This document shows positions 1 to 8,219 of a stretch of DNA of 23,023 nt, in pieces; the stretch's first letter is position 1, and every line of letters begins with the position of its first letter. The position numbers and the translations under genes were made by a program. This stretch comes from a virus: IMG/VR virus record IMGVR_UViG_3300046675_000159, positions 1 through 23,023 of that record; one strand, written 5' to 3'. The notes below the pieces were generated by a model that was not told the DNA's origin, did no database searches, and saw only the letters and a program-made list of their open reading frames with translations.

Positions 1-2
1 GT

Positions 3-719
3 GGTGTAAGCGCCCTGCCGCAGGGGGTTTGCAGGGCTTATAGCAACAGCTTCACATTCACCCCAGGCCTTGGCGACATCGTCCTTTATTCCTACGGCCT
101 ATGCGGCATCAGACGCACCGCGATCCTGCAAGAGCACATGGCCGACGCCCACATGGCGGCGAACCTTCTCCTGGCCGACTGGTCAACCAAGGGCGTCAAT
201 CTCTGGCAAGTTTCTAAAGCCACGATCACGCTTGAGGCGGGCGTCGGAGAATACGACGTTTCGTCCGAAACGCTCGTCATGCTCGACACGTATCTGACGG
301 TTCCGGATGGCATGGACCGCATCATGCTCCCCGTCAGCCGCACCGAATTTGCGAGCTACCCCAGGAAAGACCAGCAGGGCGTCCCGACTGTCTTCTGGAT
401 GGATCGCCAGCTTCCAGGCAGCGGCGTCTTTCACATCTGGCCCGTGCCTGACCGCGACACTTACACCCTGACCTATTATTTTCTGTCGCAGGCGCAGGAC
501 GCCAACTACGCAAACGCCCAGCAACCGGCGGTCCCGCAGGAGTGGCTCTACGCCTTCGCCACCGGCCTGGCCGAGAAGCTGGCGATGTCATGGGCGCCAG
601 AGCGGCTGGCCTTCCTTTCGCCTATTGCTGAAAAAGCCTACGACACCGCCTCACGCAGCGGCGTCGAGACGGCGACCCAGTACATCAGCCCGCAGATCGG
701 CGGATATTACAGAAACTGA
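3..719 (+). CDS. Phage head-completion / head-tail connector protein, 5' partial
   Basis: The reading frame is open from the left edge to the TGA at 717-719, so the gene starts upstream of the window. An ATG at 138 exists, but the residues before it (SFTFTPGLGDIVLYSYG, then GIRRTAILQEHMADAHMAAN) look like the conserved N-terminus of small connector proteins of short-tailed phages, so a start at 138 would truncate the protein. The helical N-terminal part (TAILQEHMADAHMAANLLL, then WSTKGVNLWQV) is followed by a beta-rich middle and ends in IGGYYRN. Such proteins sit between portal and tail and close the head after DNA packaging. It is followed 10 nt later by a small CxxC gene. The family assignment rests on remembered sequence style, not a search, and a T7 gp11-like or P22 gp4-like role cannot be separated here. 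Confidence 0.7.
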   Translation, partial: GVSALPQGVCRAYSNSFTFTPGLGDIVLYSYGLCGIRRTAILQEHMADAHMAANLLLADWSTKGVNLWQVSKATITLEAGVGEYDVSSETLVMLDTYLTVPDGMDRIMLPVSRTEFASYPRKDQQGVPTVFWMDRQLPGSGVFHIWPVPDRDTYTLTYYFLSQAQDANYANAQQPAVPQEWLYAFATGLAEKLAMSWAPERLAFLSPIAEKAYDTASRSGVETATQYISPQIGGYYRN

Positions 720-729
720 GGAGCGAGCC

Positions 730-732
730 GTG
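730..732 (+). promoter_or_regulatory. Ribosome site that decides a GTG start
   Basis: GAGGAG at 718-723 overlaps the preceding stop codon and sits 6 nt before GTG 730. It supports GTG 730 over the upstream ATG at 625 for the small CxxC protein. Confidence 0.75.
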
Positions 733-1230
733 GGCTACAGTTCGAAACTCGGCAGAGCGAGGATCAATTCCCGCAACCCGCAGGCAGCGGCGATCTGCGA
801 CCGCTGCGGCTTCGTCTTCAATCATGTCGATCTCCAGTGGCAGCACGACTATGCCGGCGCCATGATGATCAACAAGCGGATCCTGATCTGCCATGCTTGC
901 CTCGATGAGCCGCAGCAGCAGCTTCGCGCCATCGTCCTGCCAGCCGATCCGATGCCGATCATCAATCCGCGTCCGCAGGAATATCGCGCGACCGAATCCA
1001 ACACTCGACAGGCCAGCGGCTACGACACGGTCGACGCCAAGACTGGCATCCCGGTCCCAGGCGGGCCAGCCCGCACCACGCAGACTGACGACACCCGCGT
1101 CACGCAGCAGACCGGCGCGCCCAGCGGGACGAGGAACCACAGGCCCGGCACCGATCCGAATGCGCCCGGCAACGCCGATCCGGGCTTGCCCTACGACAAT
1201 ATCGATGTTCCAGACACGGGGCCTCTCTGA
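730..1230 (+). CDS. Small zinc-finger-like phage protein (two CxxC pairs)
   Basis: The start chosen is GTG at 730, because GAGGAG at 718-723 lies 6 nt upstream; an ATG at 625 in the same frame would overlap the previous gene by 95 nt and lacks this support. The 166-residue product has Cys pairs at about residues 23/26 (CDRC) and 54/57 (CHAC) separated by a Trp/His-containing stretch, a spacing fit for one zinc knuckle. The C-terminal third is low complexity, rich in Gly, Pro, Asn and Thr, and probably unfolded. It lies between a connector gene and the fibre genes. Small CxxC proteins at this place occur in related phages, but their function is unknown to me; a virion or assembly role is only a guess from position. 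Confidence 0.7.
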   Translation: MGYSSKLGRARINSRNPQAAAICDRCGFVFNHVDLQWQHDYAGAMMINKRILICHACLDEPQQQLRAIVLPADPMPIINPRPQEYRATESNTRQASGYDTVDAKTGIPVPGGPARTTQTDDTRVTQQTGAPSGTRNHRPGTDPNAPGNADPGLPYDNIDVPDTGPL

Positions 1231-1232
1231 CA

Positions 1233-3104
1233 ATGGCAAACGTCCAGATCCCCAACCTTCCCGTCGCCCTCGCGCTTTCCGGCGACGAATCGCTTGAGGT
1301 CGTGCAGGGCGGCGTCTCGATGCGCGCCACCACACAGCAGATGGCGGGCCTAGCTCCTCCGGGGCCGCCGGGACCGACAGGGCCAAAGGGCGACAAGGGC
1401 GACACTGGCAACACGGGACCGCAAGGCCCGCAGGGCGCCCAAGGCACGCCTGGCGCCGCAGGCAACGCTGGCGGCCTCGACGGTCAGATCCAGTATAACA
1501 ACGGCGGCACCTTCAACGGCTTTGTGACCAGCGGCGACGGCACGCTGACCCGCTCCAGCCTCGGCGCTTTCACGCTGACTGTCACCAAGACCAACAATGT
1601 GCCGTTCGGCCCCTACGCCACGGCGCCTTCGTTGCCCTTGTTCACCAGCAGCGTGGCTGGCGTGGTCCCGGCGTCAGGCGGTGGCACAGCCAATTTCATG
1701 CGCGCGGACGGCACATGGGCCGCGCCAGCGGTTTCGACGGCGGCTGGCGGCTCGCCCGGCCAGATCCAGATCAATGTCGCGGGCGCGTTTGGCGGCGTGA
1801 ACCTGAATGGCACCGGCTCCGTGGTTGGCACCAACAATGCGGTAAGCGTGACTTTCGCGTCTCCACTGGCCGTCAGCAGCGTCAGCGGCAACGCTGTGTT
1901 TTTTGTCAACAAAGCCACCAGCACGTTCAAGAGCGTCATTTCCGGCCTTTCGAACAACACATCTCGCTGGGATCTGGTCCTTGGCGACACCGCCACAGAA
2001 ACCGGCAGCAGCGCCGGGTCCAATTTTGCCCTCACGCGCTACACTGATGCCGGTTTGCTTATCGACAGCCCGCTTACGGTCAGTCGCGCCACTGGCCAGA
2101 TGACGTTCACGCAGCCGATCAATGCGCCCGGTCTGGACATGCGCAACAGGCTGATCAACGGCGAGTTCAAAATTGATCAATGGAATAACTACAGCACGAA
2201 GACCCCCACGAACAGCACCTTTGTAGCCGACAGATGGGTGTATTCTTGCTCTCAAGCCAGCAAGTTTTCCTCGGCAGCAATAAACAACAGCGGCCTCGCT
2301 TTGATTGGCGGTGAGTTCCAAACCTACATGGAACTGACAGTGCTCTCTGCATACACGCCTCTTACTGCCGACTATTTCAGTATTGTCCAAACCATAGAGG
2401 GAGTTAACTGGTACGATCTCGGCTTTGGCTTGTCCGGCGCGAAGCCGGTAGCGTTCTCTTTTTGGGTTAACACCACCGTCACCGGCACACATTCTGGGTC
2501 GCTCAGGAACGACAACGCCTCCAGATCCTACCCGTTCTCGTTTTCGGTGCCACTAGCTAATACGTGGACGAAGATTATTGTCCCTATCGCAGGGGATACC
2601 GGCTCGACATGGCAGGGGTTCACCAACGGCGCTGCGGCTTCAGCTATGATCAATCTAGGCAGCGGGGCGACATACCAAGGTCCGGCGGGCTTCTGGGCAA
2701 ACAGCAACTACGTCGCGGCGTCCGGGTCCGTTAATGTGGTGGCGAACGCAGCCGCGAAGTTCAGGATCACGGGCGTTCAGATCGAGCAGGGATCAGCGGC
2801 GACGGCGTTTGAGAGAAGGCCATTCGATACAGAGGTGCGGATGTGCCAGCGGTACTTCCAAGGTGGTAGTGGCGTTTGCTCTCAATACAGCCCAATAAGC
2901 GGAAACGCGCTGTACACTCCGCTCAACTTCGTGGCGTCCATGCGCGCATCCCCTTTGGTTGCCGTCAGTCCGAATGGTGGGACCGGCTGGGCTTCTGTCA
3001 CCTATGCTGGCGTCACGGCCACGGGTTTTTCCCTACAATCCACTTCTAACATAGTGGGCGGCGTAGCGTTCAACTTCACTTACACAGCCAATGCGGAGCT
3101 TTGA
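1233..3104 (+). CDS. Tail fibre protein with collagen-like stretch (fibre 1)
   Basis: A 623-residue modular fibre. Residues 1-40 form the short module seen at the start of all three fibre genes here (IPNLPVALALSGDESLEVVQ). Residues about 43-81 are Gly-X-Y triplets of collagen type, which would trimerise as a rod. The middle contains QIQYNNGG and QIQINVAG segments and one copy (around 1965) of the 90-residue unit that is repeated five times in the 3807-7403 gene. From about residue 303 (MRNRLINGEF, then VADRWVYS) to the end is a beta-rich domain of the kind found at tips of appendages and often called carbohydrate-binding-like. The ATG at 1233 follows the previous stop by 2 nt; its ribosome site is weak, which suggests translational coupling. 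Role: host-surface recognition. Fibre assignment is strong, the receptor unknown. Confidence 0.85.
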   Translation: MANVQIPNLPVALALSGDESLEVVQGGVSMRATTQQMAGLAPPGPPGPTGPKGDKGDTGNTGPQGPQGAQGTPGAAGNAGGLDGQIQYNNGGTFNGFVTSGDGTLTRSSLGAFTLTVTKTNNVPFGPYATAPSLPLFTSSVAGVVPASGGGTANFMRADGTWAAPAVSTAAGGSPGQIQINVAGAFGGVNLNGTGSVVGTNNAVSVTFASPLAVSSVSGNAVFFVNKATSTFKSVISGLSNNTSRWDLVLGDTATETGSSAGSNFALTRYTDAGLLIDSPLTVSRATGQMTFTQPINAPGLDMRNRLINGEFKIDQWNNYSTKTPTNSTFVADRWVYSCSQASKFSSAAINNSGLALIGGEFQTYMELTVLSAYTPLTADYFSIVQTIEGVNWYDLGFGLSGAKPVAFSFWVNTTVTGTHSGSLRNDNASRSYPFSFSVPLANTWTKIIVPIAGDTGSTWQGFTNGAAASAMINLGSGATYQGPAGFWANSNYVAASGSVNVVANAAAKFRITGVQIEQGSAATAFERRPFDTEVRMCQRYFQGGSGVCSQYSPISGNALYTPLNFVASMRASPLVAVSPNGGTGWASVTYAGVTATGFSLQSTSNIVGGVAFNFTYTANAEL

Positions 3105-3105
3105 C

Positions 3106-3810
3106 ATGAGCGCCGCAGACATTCTCAGCCTCCCTGTCGCCATCGGCCTTTCGGGCGAGGAGTTCATCGAGGTCGTCCAGGGCGGAACGCTCCATCGCGC
3201 CACGGTCAAACATTTCAGCAAGCGGCTGCTGGAGGGCGAGATCCCCAACGGCGTCCTCGTGCTGGACGGCAAGGAAGGTCCGCCAGGCGGCGCAGGCCCG
3301 CCCGGACCGCCTGGGGAAGGTCTGCCCGGCCCGCCGGGTCCACCCGGCCCGCCGGGTCCACCCGGCTCGCGGGGCGCGATCTTCACGCCGGCGTCTGGCG
3401 CCGTCATCCGCTCGTGGTCCGTCTACGACAGCAATCAGCATGTGTTCAAGGAACGCTATTTCCTGGGCGCCGACTTCCAGAAGAAGAATTTTTATCCGCA
3501 ACTGATGCTCGCGCCGGCTGTGTCGACCGTCGGCAACCGGCTGCGGTTGCGGGCCAAGATCTGGTGCAGCGGCACGGACACCGATTGCGTCATCAATGGC
3601 GGCTTATTCCTGAACGGAACAAAAGCGGTGAGCGTCGCGCGCGCCTTCGCTGACGCGCCGCTGCTGTTCGACTACGAATGCATCCCAGACACCACGGCGG
3701 CGCAAATGTTTTCTTTCTGCGTCGGCACGGCTGAGAGCGGCGCTGATTGCATTGTCAATATGCCGCACCTAGTCCAGAGTTGCCTCGTCATCGAGGAGAT
3801 CCAGGCGTGA
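3106..3810 (+). CDS. Short tail fibre/appendage protein with collagen-like stretch (fibre 2)
   Basis: A 234-residue protein. ATG 3106 is preferred over ATG 3091 because GGAG at 3095-3098 sits 7 nt upstream and the N-terminus then aligns with the two neighbouring fibres (LPVAIGLSGEEFIEVVQGG). Residues about 57-90 are near-perfect Gly-Pro-Pro triplets with a small interruption (GEGLPG); two adjacent 18-bp units (3328-3345, 3346-3363) are identical at the DNA level. The C-terminal 140 residues form a beta-rich globular domain with Cys residues (WCSGTDTDCVINGG) that I do not recognise; it could be a small receptor-binding head. The stop codon overlaps the next start (GTGA, 3807-3810). Fibre or appendage is inferred from the shared N-terminal module, the collagen rod and the position. 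Confidence 0.75.
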   Translation: MSAADILSLPVAIGLSGEEFIEVVQGGTLHRATVKHFSKRLLEGEIPNGVLVLDGKEGPPGGAGPPGPPGEGLPGPPGPPGPPGPPGSRGAIFTPASGAVIRSWSVYDSNQHVFKERYFLGADFQKKNFYPQLMLAPAVSTVGNRLRLRAKIWCSGTDTDCVINGGLFLNGTKAVSVARAFADAPLLFDYECIPDTTAAQMFSFCVGTAESGADCIVNMPHLVQSCLVIEEIQA

Positions 3811-6800
3811 GCGACATCCAGATCCCAAACCTGCCGCCCGCTACCGACTTGACTGGCTCGGAGCAACTGGAGATCGTTCAAGCCGGCGTCTCGGTGCGCG
3901 CCACGATTGCGCAGATCATCACTGACGCCAATGTTCCGACGGCCTCCAGCACTCTGCCAGGGATGGATGGCGGGGCCTCGGCGGGTGTCGAGGTGACCTA
4001 CTCGCGCGGCGATCACATCCACCCGACCGACACCACGCGCTACGCCGCGAGCAATCCGGCAAATTATGTGACAGCGACCCAGGTCACCGCCGCGCTGGGG
4101 CCTTACGCCCTGATCGATAGCCAGGCGTTCACCGGGACGCCCTCGATGCCGACAGGCGCCACGGGCGTCACTCAGACGGCGGCGGATAGCTCGACCAAGC
4201 TGGCGACCACAGCCTTCGTCAAGGCCCAAGGCTACGCGCCGACATCGTCCCTCGGCACGATGTCCGTCCAGAACGCCAATGCCGTGGCGATCATCGGCGG
4301 CTCCATCAACAGCACGACCGTCGGCGCAACCGTGGCCAGCACCGGCGCCTTCACCACCTTGAGCGCGGTCACCAGCGCCAACTTCACCACCGCCGGCACA
4401 GTCACTATCAATCCGACCACGCTCGGCCATGTTGACAATACGGCGGTTGGAGCGACCACGCCCAGCACCGGCGCCTTCACCAATCTGAGCGCCAGCGGCG
4501 CAGTGTCGGGCGTCGGCTTCACCAATCTGCTCTCGACCTACGCCAAGATCGATTCTCAGGCTTTCACAGGGACGCCCTCGTTGCCCACCGGCACGACAGG
4601 CATCACCCAGGCTACCGCCGACAGCACGACCAAATTGGCGACCACGGCCTTCGTCAAGGCCCAGGGCTACCAGACGGTTGCAGCCCTCGGCACCATGTCC
4701 ACCCAGAACGCCAACGCCGTGGCGATCACTGGCGGCACGATCAACGGCACGTCTGTTGGCGCGACCACGCCCAGCACCGGAGCTTTCACCAATCTGTCGG
4801 CGTCGGGCACGGTATCGGGCGCCGGCTTCACCGCGCTGCTGGCTCCCTATGCGACCACGGCGTCCCTGGGGACGATGTCCACCCAGAACGCCAATGCCGT
4901 GGCGATCACCGGCGGCGCGATCAATGGCACGACGATTGGCGCCACCACGGCGGCGGCTGGCACCTTTACCAACCTGACCGCGACCGGCACGGTTTCCGGC
5001 GCCGGCTTCACGACGCTGCTGACGCCCTACGCGCTGGTCAATTCTCAGGTCTTCACTGGGACGCCCAGCCTGCCGACAGGCACCATCGGCGTGACGCAGG
5101 CGGCGGCCACCAATAACACGACGCTGGCGACCACGGCTTATGTGAAGTCGCAGAACTACCTGACCGCCAACCAGACCATCACGCTTTCGGGCGATGTCAC
5201 TGGATCTGGCGCTGCGGCAATCGCGGCGACGGTCGTCCAGCTTCAGGGCCGACCGCTGTCGGCCTCCCTGCCCGCCACCGGCAACCTGATGGGCTGGAAC
5301 GGCACGACGTGGGGTCCGGTCGCGGCTGGCGCGGCGGCGGCGGGCGGCACTAACACCCAGATCCAATATAACAACGGCGGCGTCCTCGGCGGCATTTCGC
5401 AGAATGGTAGCGGCACCGTGGTGATGACCACCAACTCGACTGCTGTCGTTCACCAGAACACGCTCGGCGTTACGGGCGCAGCGGCGGCGAACGACGCCGC
5501 CTTCACGCTGAACAAGTCCGCGTCGGCTCAGAAAAACATCATCTATGGGCAGACGGCGACATCGCTTCGCTGGAGCGTGACCCTTGGCGACGTGACGGCG
5601 GAAGGCGGCAGCAACGCCGGTTCAGACTTCAACATTTCGCGCTATACCGATGCAGGCGGTGCGCTCGACAGCCCGCTCAAGATCGTTCGCTCGACCGGCG
5701 TCGCCACGTTCGCGCAGGCGCTATTTTCGGCCAACCACACCGTCACGGGTGCTGCGGGCAATAACGCCGCTGTGATCATCAACAAAGCCGCTGCCGGGTT
5801 CTACAGCGGCATCGAGACGCAGACCAACGGCTCACGGCGCTGGCTGATGATGCCGGGTGACAACACGGCGGAAGGCGGCAGCAACGCTGGCTCCGATTTC
5901 CTGATCAATCGCTACAGCGACACGGCGGTGTTTATCGACACGTCGTTCAAGATTGTCCGCTCGACAGGGCAGGCGACCTTCGCATCGCCCGCAAAGTTTC
6001 CGTCCAATGCGGTAAACGCCAACACTAACCCCGGCGGGTTGGACGGCATCACTATCGAGGGCGCTACTGGCGCGTTGGGCATCGCATCCACCAGAGCCGG
6101 GTTATTGCGCTGGCGCGCAGCTTTTGGATCGACTACGGCGGAAAGTGGAAGCAACACCGGGTCTGACTTTATCCTAAGTCGCTATGCCGATAATGGAACT
6201 TCGATTGACGCCCCGTTCTCCATCAGTCGAGCGACCGGCGTCGCCACCTTCGCCAATGCGCTTATTTCCGGCAACCACACGGTCAACGGCCCAGCATCGA
6301 CCGACGCCGTACTGACCCTCAACAAGCCAGCATCTGGGTTTCAAAGCATAATCTACGGGCAGAAAGCTGGCGTGAACCGCTGGGCCGTGTCGCTCGGCAA
6401 CAGCACTGCTGAAAGCAGCAACGCTGGGTCTGACTTTTACGTCAATCGGTATAACGACGCTGGGACATACATAGACAGCCCGCTTTGGGTTAATCGCTTG
6501 ACCGCACAAGCCAACTTTTCGGGCGCGATAATCACCACCGCCGGAATTGCAACCCTCGCGCCCCCGGCTGGCGACGCCGCCATCTACTTGGCTAAATCAG
6601 GGTCCGCCAAAACCAACCTCATTGTCGGGCAGACTGGCGCAAGCAATCGCTGGTTCATGGCGATGGGCGACAATACAGCGGAAAGCGGCGGCAACGCCGG
6701 TTCTAACTTTGCTCTGTCCCGCTTCAATGACGCTGGAGCTTATATAGACACCCCATTTTTTATTAACCGCAATGATGCCACTGTTGGATTTTCCAGCACT

Positions 6801-7403
6801 GTTACGGCTAATGCTTTCAAAGCAAGCGGTCCTTATGCGTTACAGGTTACTGGTCTGGAAGTTGGCTCCGGGCCAACGTCCTACACTCAGTACCCCGCTA
6901 TATGTAATCCATCTTATGGCTCGATGAACATCTATTGTCAGCACATACCCGGCACTGTAGTCCAGTGGGCGCTGTCTATTGCGAGTGCTGGCACCTTTTC
7001 ATTTGACGGCAGCGGCAACGGGAAGGCGCCGGGAACGTGGGTCAGCCTCTCCGACCTTCGCGTCAAGACCGACATCAAGGAAATCAAGTCGGCCCTCGAA
7101 AAAGTCGGCAGGCTCACCGGCTGCACCTACGAGCGCACCGATCTGCACAATTTGGACGGCACTCGGTCCATGCACGCCGGTCTGATCGCACAGGACATTC
7201 AGGCAGTGCTGCCCGAAGCCGTGTTCGAAGACAAGACGCCGGATGGAAAGATATTTGGCGAGGACGAGCCGGGCAGGCTGTCCTACGCAACAAACGGCGT
7301 CGTGGCGCTGCTGGTCAACGCCGTCAAGGAACTGACGGCGCGCGTTGAGGCGTTGGAAGCGGCTGCTGCCCCGGCGCCAGCCAAGACAAGGAGAAGCAGA
7401 TGA
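3807..7403 (+). CDS. Long tail fibre/tailspike with C-terminal S74 self-cleaving chaperone (fibre 3)
   Basis: GTG 3807 is chosen because GAGGAG at 3793-3798 is 8 nt upstream and the protein then begins with the shared fibre module (SDIQIPNLPPATDLTG). It has 1198 residues. Residues about 40-450 carry two interleaved repeat types: FTGTPS followed by TKLATTAFVKAQGY, and GTMSTQNANAVAI. Residues about 557-1008 hold five 90-residue repeats. The end is an intramolecular chaperone auto-processing domain (peptidase S74): SDLRVKTDI with presumed catalytic Ser1082 and Lys1087, then AGLIAQDIQAVLPEAV and a C-terminal coiled coil (VNAVKELTARVEALEAAAA). In this family the chaperone trimer folds the beta-helical shaft and cuts itself off just before the Ser, so a mature fibre of about 1081 residues is predicted. 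The last codons overlap the endolysin gene by 4 nt. Confidence 0.88.
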   Translation: MSDIQIPNLPPATDLTGSEQLEIVQAGVSVRATIAQIITDANVPTASSTLPGMDGGASAGVEVTYSRGDHIHPTDTTRYAASNPANYVTATQVTAALGPYALIDSQAFTGTPSMPTGATGVTQTAADSSTKLATTAFVKAQGYAPTSSLGTMSVQNANAVAIIGGSINSTTVGATVASTGAFTTLSAVTSANFTTAGTVTINPTTLGHVDNTAVGATTPSTGAFTNLSASGAVSGVGFTNLLSTYAKIDSQAFTGTPSLPTGTTGITQATADSTTKLATTAFVKAQGYQTVAALGTMSTQNANAVAITGGTINGTSVGATTPSTGAFTNLSASGTVSGAGFTALLAPYATTASLGTMSTQNANAVAITGGAINGTTIGATTAAAGTFTNLTATGTVSGAGFTTLLTPYALVNSQVFTGTPSLPTGTIGVTQAAATNNTTLATTAYVKSQNYLTANQTITLSGDVTGSGAAAIAATVVQLQGRPLSASLPATGNLMGWNGTTWGPVAAGAAAAGGTNTQIQYNNGGVLGGISQNGSGTVVMTTNSTAVVHQNTLGVTGAAAANDAAFTLNKSASAQKNIIYGQTATSLRWSVTLGDVTAEGGSNAGSDFNISRYTDAGGALDSPLKIVRSTGVATFAQALFSANHTVTGAAGNNAAVIINKAAAGFYSGIETQTNGSRRWLMMPGDNTAEGGSNAGSDFLINRYSDTAVFIDTSFKIVRSTGQATFASPAKFPSNAVNANTNPGGLDGITIEGATGALGIASTRAGLLRWRAAFGSTTAESGSNTGSDFILSRYADNGTSIDAPFSISRATGVATFANALISGNHTVNGPASTDAVLTLNKPASGFQSIIYGQKAGVNRWAVSLGNSTAESSNAGSDFYVNRYNDAGTYIDSPLWVNRLTAQANFSGAIITTAGIATLAPPAGDAAIYLAKSGSAKTNLIVGQTGASNRWFMAMGDNTAESGGNAGSNFALSRFNDAGAYIDTPFFINRNDATVGFSSTVTANAFKASGPYALQVTGLEVGSGPTSYTQYPAICNPSYGSMNIYCQHIPGTVVQWALSIASAGTFSFDGSGNGKAPGTWVSLSDLRVKTDIKEIKSALEKVGRLTGCTYERTDLHNLDGTRSMHAGLIAQDIQAVLPEAVFEDKTPDGKIFGEDEPGRLSYATNGVVALLVNAVKELTARVEALEAAAAPAPAKTRRSR
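5475..6830 (+). repeat. Five-copy 270-nt (90-residue) in-frame repeat array in the long fibre gene
   Basis: The Arg-Trp dipeptide codons that mark each unit fall at 5568, 5838, 6108, 6378 and 6648, exactly 270 nt apart each time. Each unit reads roughly RW..xLGD.TAE, then GSNAGSDF, RY.DAG..IDSP and a TGxATF-like end. DNA identity between units is only partial, so the array is old and diverged, yet its length register is kept. One more unit is in the first fibre gene, around 1965. It probably encodes successive rungs or subdomains of a trimeric shaft. Confidence 0.85.
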
Positions 7404-8011
7404 TCGACCGCGAGTTTTTCTTCGACACCGTCCGCGACGAGCTTTTCCCCAGCGGGATGGCGCAGTCTCAGGTGGACGGCATGAACAATCTGCTCAACAT
7501 CTGGGAGGCCGACTACGCCGCCGCCAACCCGCGCGACGGCAAGATGTGGCTGTCCTATGGGCTGGCGACCGTCTACCACGAGAGCGCGCAGACCATGCAG
7601 CCCATCGAGGAATACGGCAAGGGCGAGGGCCACAGCTACGCCGATCCGGATGGCCCCTACGGCCAGTCCTATTACGGGCGCGGCCATGTCCAATTGACCT
7701 GGTTCGAAAACTACGAAAAGGGCGAGGCGGTCTTCAAGGAGAAGTTCGACCGCAACGTGCCGATGGTCAAATATCCGCATCGCATGCTGGAGGAGGAAAC
7801 CTCGGCGGTGATTTTATATGAAGGCATGATCGACGGCTGGTTTACCGGCGTCGGCCTGCCCGATTTCTTCAGCGCCGAAGAGGGCGAGGAAGACCCCTAC
7901 AACGCTCGCAAGATCATCAACGGCCTCGACAAGGCTTCGACCATCGAGGGCTATTACTGGCAGTTCAAATCCGCTCTGAGGGACCAAGCTGATGCGGAGA
8001 GCAGTGTTTAA
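7400..8011 (+). CDS. GH19-family (chitinase-like) endolysin
   Basis: A 203-residue muralytic enzyme; ATG 7400 overlaps the fibre stop (ATGA) and AAGGAGAAG lies just upstream. GH19 hallmarks are visible: HES at residues 60-62 with Glu61 as the likely general acid, a second acidic cluster EEYGKGEG (residues 70-77), and YYGRGHVQLTW (91-101), the family's substrate-cleft signature. GH19 phage enzymes cut the glycan strands of peptidoglycan. No signal peptide or separate wall-binding domain is seen, so release through a membrane lesion made by another protein is expected; the overlapping downstream gene is the obvious candidate. The acidic stretch EEGEEDPYNARKIINGLD near the C-terminus fits the usual GH19 fold end. 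Assignment is confident; exact bond specificity is not shown. Confidence 0.88.
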   Translation: MIDREFFFDTVRDELFPSGMAQSQVDGMNNLLNIWEADYAAANPRDGKMWLSYGLATVYHESAQTMQPIEEYGKGEGHSYADPDGPYGQSYYGRGHVQLTWFENYEKGEAVFKEKFDRNVPMVKYPHRMLEEETSAVILYEGMIDGWFTGVGLPDFFSAEEGEEDPYNARKIINGLDKASTIEGYYWQFKSALRDQADAESSV

Positions 8012-8219
8012 TGGATCGGTCGTCGTCGCCGTCCTGACTGCCGCCGCCAACGGATCAATCGAGTGGCCGGGAGTTCTCGTCACGCCTGAACATATCGTGC
8101 AAATCCAGAAAGTGCTGTTCGCCGCCTTGAGCGTCTGGGCGGTCGCGTTGCCCTTTATCTTAAAAGCGAGCAATAGTATTGACGACAGGGCGAAAGCCCA
8201 CAAGGAGCCGCCGTCATGA
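7992..8219 (+). CDS. Small membrane protein, putative holin
   Basis: A 75-residue protein with a clear hydrophobic helix at about residues 41-57 (VLFAALSVWAVALPFIL) and a weaker hydrophobic stretch near residues 9-19, ending in a charged tail (DDRAKAHKEPPS). ATG 7992 has GAGGGA at 7978-7983, 8 nt upstream, and lies inside the last 20 nt of the endolysin gene; GTG 8004 is a possible alternative start. Overlap with an endolysin, small size and a polar C-terminus fit a holin or other lysis membrane protein, but sequence alone does not prove pore formation. The stop overlaps the next gene (ATGA, 8216-8219). Confidence 0.6.
   Translation: MRRAVFNGSVVVAVLTAAANGSIEWPGVLVTPEHIVQIQKVLFAALSVWAVALPFILKASNSIDDRAKAHKEPPS

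Noticed and set aside
1-9. GTG GTG TAA as the end of an upstream gene
   Set aside because: Only two codons are visible, so there is nothing to support it.
138-140. ATG 138 as the start of the first gene
   Set aside because: The frame is open to the window edge and the upstream residues look conserved for the family. The gene is better described as 5' partial.
3672-5453. Long minus-strand open frame (593 codons) opposite the long fibre gene
   Set aside because: It mirrors the fibre repeats, is Arg/Gly-rich without domain logic, and lies opposite a gene with clear motifs. It is a G+C-driven shadow frame.
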